A DNA stretch of 64,000 nt from Siphonodentalium dalli (lineage: Eukaryota > Mollusca > Scaphopoda > Gadilida > Siphonodentaliidae), in assembly GCA_032622095.1 (NCBI GenBank), contig CP136063.1, positions 15,045,814 through 15,109,813 on the forward strand, given 5' to 3'. Every line of letters begins with the position of its first letter. Positions within the stretch are counted from its first letter, which is position 1. A program made the position numbers and the translations under genes. Of the stretch, positions 60,101-64,000 are shown in pieces. Below the pieces are notes generated by a model. The model saw nothing but the letters and a program-made list of their open reading frames with translations, was not told the DNA's origin and made no database searches.

Positions 60101-62103
60101 AGAAAAATAATTGTGGAAGGGTGGAGCGGTGAAATCTCACCTTCGGGTATGATATTTGAGCCAGACACTCGGCAAGCCACGCTGGCCTAAAAATGGTGGA
60201 ATATACACCAGAACATGTTATAGTTTCGGAAAGAGGGTATCTATCGCGATCCAAAAAGACAATTATCCTGACTTTGCCGATAATTAAATTTGTATATGGT
60301 AAGATATTAAATTATTGACAAAATTTGAGGTAAATTTAAGTAGGACGGATAATGGTGCTCCAAGCCGAACAGAAATATTTGGGCGCATAAATTGTTGCCA
60401 GAAATGACAGTCAATTATCCAAGAACCTTAAATATGAAAAATTCGGGCCGACTAGAACGTCCCCATTCGTTAACGTGTGTGTATCTATTTTTAGAAAATT
60501 ATGTCCCCAGTCGTAATACGTGCTGAAAGACACACTACAAGGACCTTAAATATGAAAAATTCAGGCTGACGAGAACGTCCCCGGTCGTTAAACAGTGTGT
60601 TTCTATTTTTAGAAAATTATGTCCCCAGTCGTAATAAGTGCTGAAAGACACACTACAAGGACCTTAAATATGAAAAATGCAGGCTGACGAGAACGTCCCC
60701 GGTCGTTCAACAGTGTGTTTCTATTTTTAGAAAATTATGTCCCCAGTCGTAATACGTGATGAAACACACACTACAAGGAACTTAAATATGAAAAAATTCA
60801 GACTGACGAGAACGTCCCTAGTCCTTAAACAGTGTGTTTCTATTTTTAGAAAATGGTGTCCCCAGTCGCAATCAGTGCTGAAACACACAATGCAAAGTAC
60901 CTTAAAGGGACACAAACAATATAAACATAAAGTCGACCTCTAAATAACACCACGATACATCAAATGCGATCATCAAACTTATTTTGTGGCCTGCCGAGAA
61001 CCTATGCCATATTTTTAGTCTCTAACCAAAACCAGTTTTTGTTTTAGATTCATCTTAAAACAGTTATATAAGGGATAGTTAATGGGATGAACAAATGTAT
61101 GAGCTATCTATATAATTTCAAACTACACCTTTTCTAATTGGTGGTTGTACCTAATCAGACCTCAAAATAAGGTGCCTGACATATTCAGAATTATGTCCCC
61201 AGAGGGTGAATTTAGTTTGCTACCCCGCATATCTGGCTAGCCTCACTAAATTCACCCTATAGGTGCCTCATTCTGATTATAGTGTTCCAATGTATGAATA
61301 GAATTAGGTCCCCAGAGGATGAATTTCGTGATGCGTTTAGCTGGCTAGCCTCACTAAATTCAGCCTCTGGGGACCTCATTCTGATTATAGTGTTCAATGG
61401 CTGAATGAGGTCCCCAGAAGGTGAGTTTCGTGAGACTAGCCCACTATCTGAGATGGCATCAGTAAATTCAACCTCTGGCGACCTCATTCATAGATCAGTG
61501 ACACATTATCTTCATACGTAAGTCATGTAATCAACATATGATTACATATAACCTACGCATTCACCATACTACACATTTATTGGTGAACATATATAGCCTT
61601 GAAAACGGATTAAAATGCGGGCAGTATTTCAATTCGCGCACCAAGGGTGTGCGCGAATTCTAGTACTGCGCCAATATAAATACGAGTAAGGTATACCACA
61701 TGAGCGCATGACTTAATTATAATTGTCTCGCTTGAGCATTTTAAGTATAAAATTATGCATCAAAAGCATTAAATAACAAATTAAATGTTCCATTATAAAT
61801 ATTACACACATCATTCGAATGAGATTCGTCTTGTCAATTTCACTCCGCATGCGATACAAACAAATTGACCTCGATATTCCGCGTGTTGTTTGATCACAGA
61901 CTGTCATGGATTAGTGAGCTGTTTTCTTATTGCTTCGGTGTTTTCTTCTGGCAATGTTCCACAAACTATGTATCTATGATATATAGAGTACTTTCACACG
62001 GCGAATACATATATATATTCGATCAATATTTTGTCAGATTCTGTAATTAATGGCGGTAATTATCATGTAGAGGGAGAACAATAATTGTGGAAGGGTGGAG
62101 CGG

Positions 62104-62197
62104 TGAAATCTCACCTTCGGGTATGATATTTGAGCCAGACACTCGGCAAGCCATGTGTCTGGCTCAAATATCTTGCCCCTCGGGTGAGATTTCCCCG
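62104..62197. repeat. Palindrome closing the tandem array
   Basis: GGTGAAATCTCACCTTCGGG...GAGCCAGACAC is followed by GTGTCTGGCTCAAATATC...GGGTGAGATTTCC, arms of about 40 nt. The left arm is the normal unit sequence, and the array stops here. Confidence 0.85.
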
Positions 62198-64000
62198 CCC
62201 ACACCACTTATATAGGATAATAATAGTCTTCCCACATATTTTTACACACAAAACCACATAATTTTAAATCAAAAATATTTAATGTCACGAATAGGTTCTG
62301 GGGCTTTAATGAGTTGTACCTCAAGCCAACGGGTTATATCATATACAATCCCCCAGCTAGCATGATAGCCTGCAACGTTCGGATAGGTGGGTCATTGCCA
62401 CTATCGGTTTCTATGTTGGGATAATTGGCATGGACACTACTACGTGTTAACTCATACTCTCATAGTGGCAGTGACGACAGAAACATTTAGCGGGAGCGAA
62501 CGTGTGAAATCAAGGCATAAATTTACCAGATGAAACAGATTGAGGACAAATCATTCTACAGCCAATCCTGTAAATAAGGTGCCCAATATTTGCAGAATAA
62601 GGTATGCCCATAGGGTTAATTTATTGATTCTACCCCTCATAGCAGGCTAGCATAACCAAATTCACTCTCTGAGGACCTCAGTCTGAACATAATTCTCCAT
62701 ATTTGATCAATGTATGTACAGAATGAGGTCGCCAGAGGGTGAATTTGGTGATGCTATATTGCTTTATTCATTTATTGTTATTCTCATTCTCCAACATAAG
62801 TTCGCCTTCAGTCAGTGTTCGAGGGTATATTATTTACTCCGTTCTGTGCTTACCCAGATTATTTATGTACTTACAGTACCCTAAAATATTACGTTTGTGA
62901 AGTCTAGGACCCCATATGTGATATGCCTCTATCACCAGATACTGCCAAATTAATTAAGAAAAATTAGATAAATTAACCCAAATAGTTTTCTGACTCACGA
63001 ACTTGGGACGATTTTATGGGGTCTATATAAAAGCCTAATTTATGCAATTGTTGCCATATACCATCACACTCTAAACTAATTTATTAATTAATTAATATAT
63101 ATATAGTAATCAGGGGGGGGCAATGATTTACGTAATTCGTGAAGCGGGTGGAGGTTGTAGAAACCCGAATGTGTGATTTAGAGTGATTTTTTATCAGTGT
63201 ATTAAAATTCGAGGCCAGGGAAACGCGGTCTATCTGGTTTCTGAAACAGTACATGCATGCGCATGATAGCTCGAGTTTCATTAACGGGAATTGCGTTTAA
63301 CTAGACACCTTTTCAATTTTCATTGATATATTTCTGCATTTTGTTCATTTCTTGGCTTTCTTAATATACCTGTCTGTGTATATTACGCTGTTAATTAACC
63401 AAACACTATGTTCCGTGCAACTATCAAGATGTGCAAACAGAAATGCTGTTTAGATACTACAGTCATTATCTGCAAGATTGTGCCCCCCCCCCCGCGTTTA
63501 GGGGAGATTTCTCTCACATCGAGTTCACACAATCTATCTTTAGTAACAGTGAAGTTATTTTTAGACTGATTTATTCGTGTTGTCCCTGATTATCTATAGG
63601 TTCAAGACACATAATTTATTTCAAAATTTCACAATAACCACCTGAATTCGATCACCAAGGACATAGACGTACGCGAGAAACAATACTCAATATTAAATAT
63701 AGGTAAAATTATCGTTGATGAATCAAAATTGCATTTGCAAGAAGCATTCATGTCACAACTTTACAACTGATAAAATTAAGTTGTAAACGTCTAGCATAAA
63801 CGCTTCCTACAAATTAAAGCTGGACGTATCACAGATAAATAAACTAATTTAGGACGTTTTGTATCACCAGTGGAACAACTTCCCATAGGGATTCCCTGGT
63901 ACAAGGGATTCCATGCTACAAGAGTATATGCACAGATAAATGTGAATGCACCTTTTACAATTTGGCGAAATGGCAAACCCGCTGTGAATCGTATTATTTG
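62198..64000. other. No gene; diverged hairpin-block copy at about 62570-62760
   Basis: GCAGAATAAGGTATGCCC and CAGAATGAGGTCGCCAGAGG resemble the inner hairpin block of the array. The remainder has short frames only, with a poly-G at about 63112 and a poly-C at about 63483. Confidence 0.5.

Larger units (their letters stand above)
54100..62160. repeat. Tandem array of about 1.75-kb units (four or more)
   Basis: The landmark AATATACACCAGAACATGTT recurs at about 54157, 55803, 58448 and 60203. CAGATTCTGTAATTAATGGC recurs at 55665, 60062 and 62035, with a one-base variant at 58311. Each unit holds, in order, a GC-poor block, two to four 120-bp repeats (GACGAGAACGTCCCC, GTCCCCAGTCGTAATAAGTG), a hairpin block with GGTCCCCAGAGGATGAATTT, and GCGCGAATCTAGTACTGCGC. 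Units differ by deletions (the first junction lacks about 240 bp; about 250 bp is missing near 59391). Open frames recur in every unit and are repeat artefacts. Confidence 0.95.

Noticed and set aside
54978-62050. Repeated frames such as MRSPEVEFTDAI and MTSIFRVLFDHRLSW
   Set aside because: Identical positions within every unit of the tandem array and carrying hairpin sequence; repeat artefacts.

Overview
This is invertebrate animal DNA, possibly from a mollusc or other marine spiralian; I cannot name the species. The reasons are spliced genes with GT-AG introns, C2H2 zinc-finger arrays, decayed non-LTR and BEL/Pao retrotransposons, several TTAA-flanked MITE families, long palindromes and extensive satellite DNA. 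Nothing bacterial, phage-like or CRISPR-like was seen, and no tRNA or rRNA gene was recognised. LAYOUT: 1-3.4 kb holds short dispersed repeats around a four-finger zinc-finger relic. 3.4-7.8 kb is a fold-back element carrying a dead non-LTR reverse transcriptase. 8.2-10.4 kb is a nine-finger gene whose 3' end has become a 31-bp x 25 minisatellite. 10.4-19 kb is MITEs, palindromes and a zinc-finger pseudogene. 19.4-20.8 kb is a non-autonomous element with long inverted repeats. 20.97-29.3 kb is an apparently intact DNA transposon. 30.2-31.4 kb is a minisatellite. 34-36 kb is a 14-finger gene, paralogous to the one at 9-10 kb. 39-39.9 kb is a third zinc-finger gene. 40.3-41.7 kb, 46.1-46.9 kb and 47.6-50.2 kb are satellite arrays. 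44.3-45 kb is a BEL/Pao Gag relic. 54.1-62.2 kb is a large tandem array with an inverted segment and a nested hAT-like insertion. MAIN FINDING: the 8.3-kb element at 20974-29310 has 225-bp terminal inverted repeats that differ at one base, and a 5-bp target duplication (GTAAA). Its five-exon plus-strand gene reads through in phase (885 aa, zinc-binding N-terminus, transposase-like body). On the minus strand, with exons inside the introns of that gene, lies a second in-phase gene. It joins a MADS-box (SRF-type) half-domain, split over two exons at LKK|AWELS, to a PHD-like zinc finger. The two exon sets interdigitate without overlapping. I know of no described transposon family with this layout. 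SECONDARY THEME: all recognisable zinc-finger genes and relics lie on the minus strand and fall in two subfamilies, [18 protein letters not shown] and CDVCEKSFTQ/HTGDRP. They show duplication, finger-block reshuffling, frameshifts, and conversion of coding sequence into a minisatellite. Their targets cannot be stated; DNA binding is inferred from family membership.
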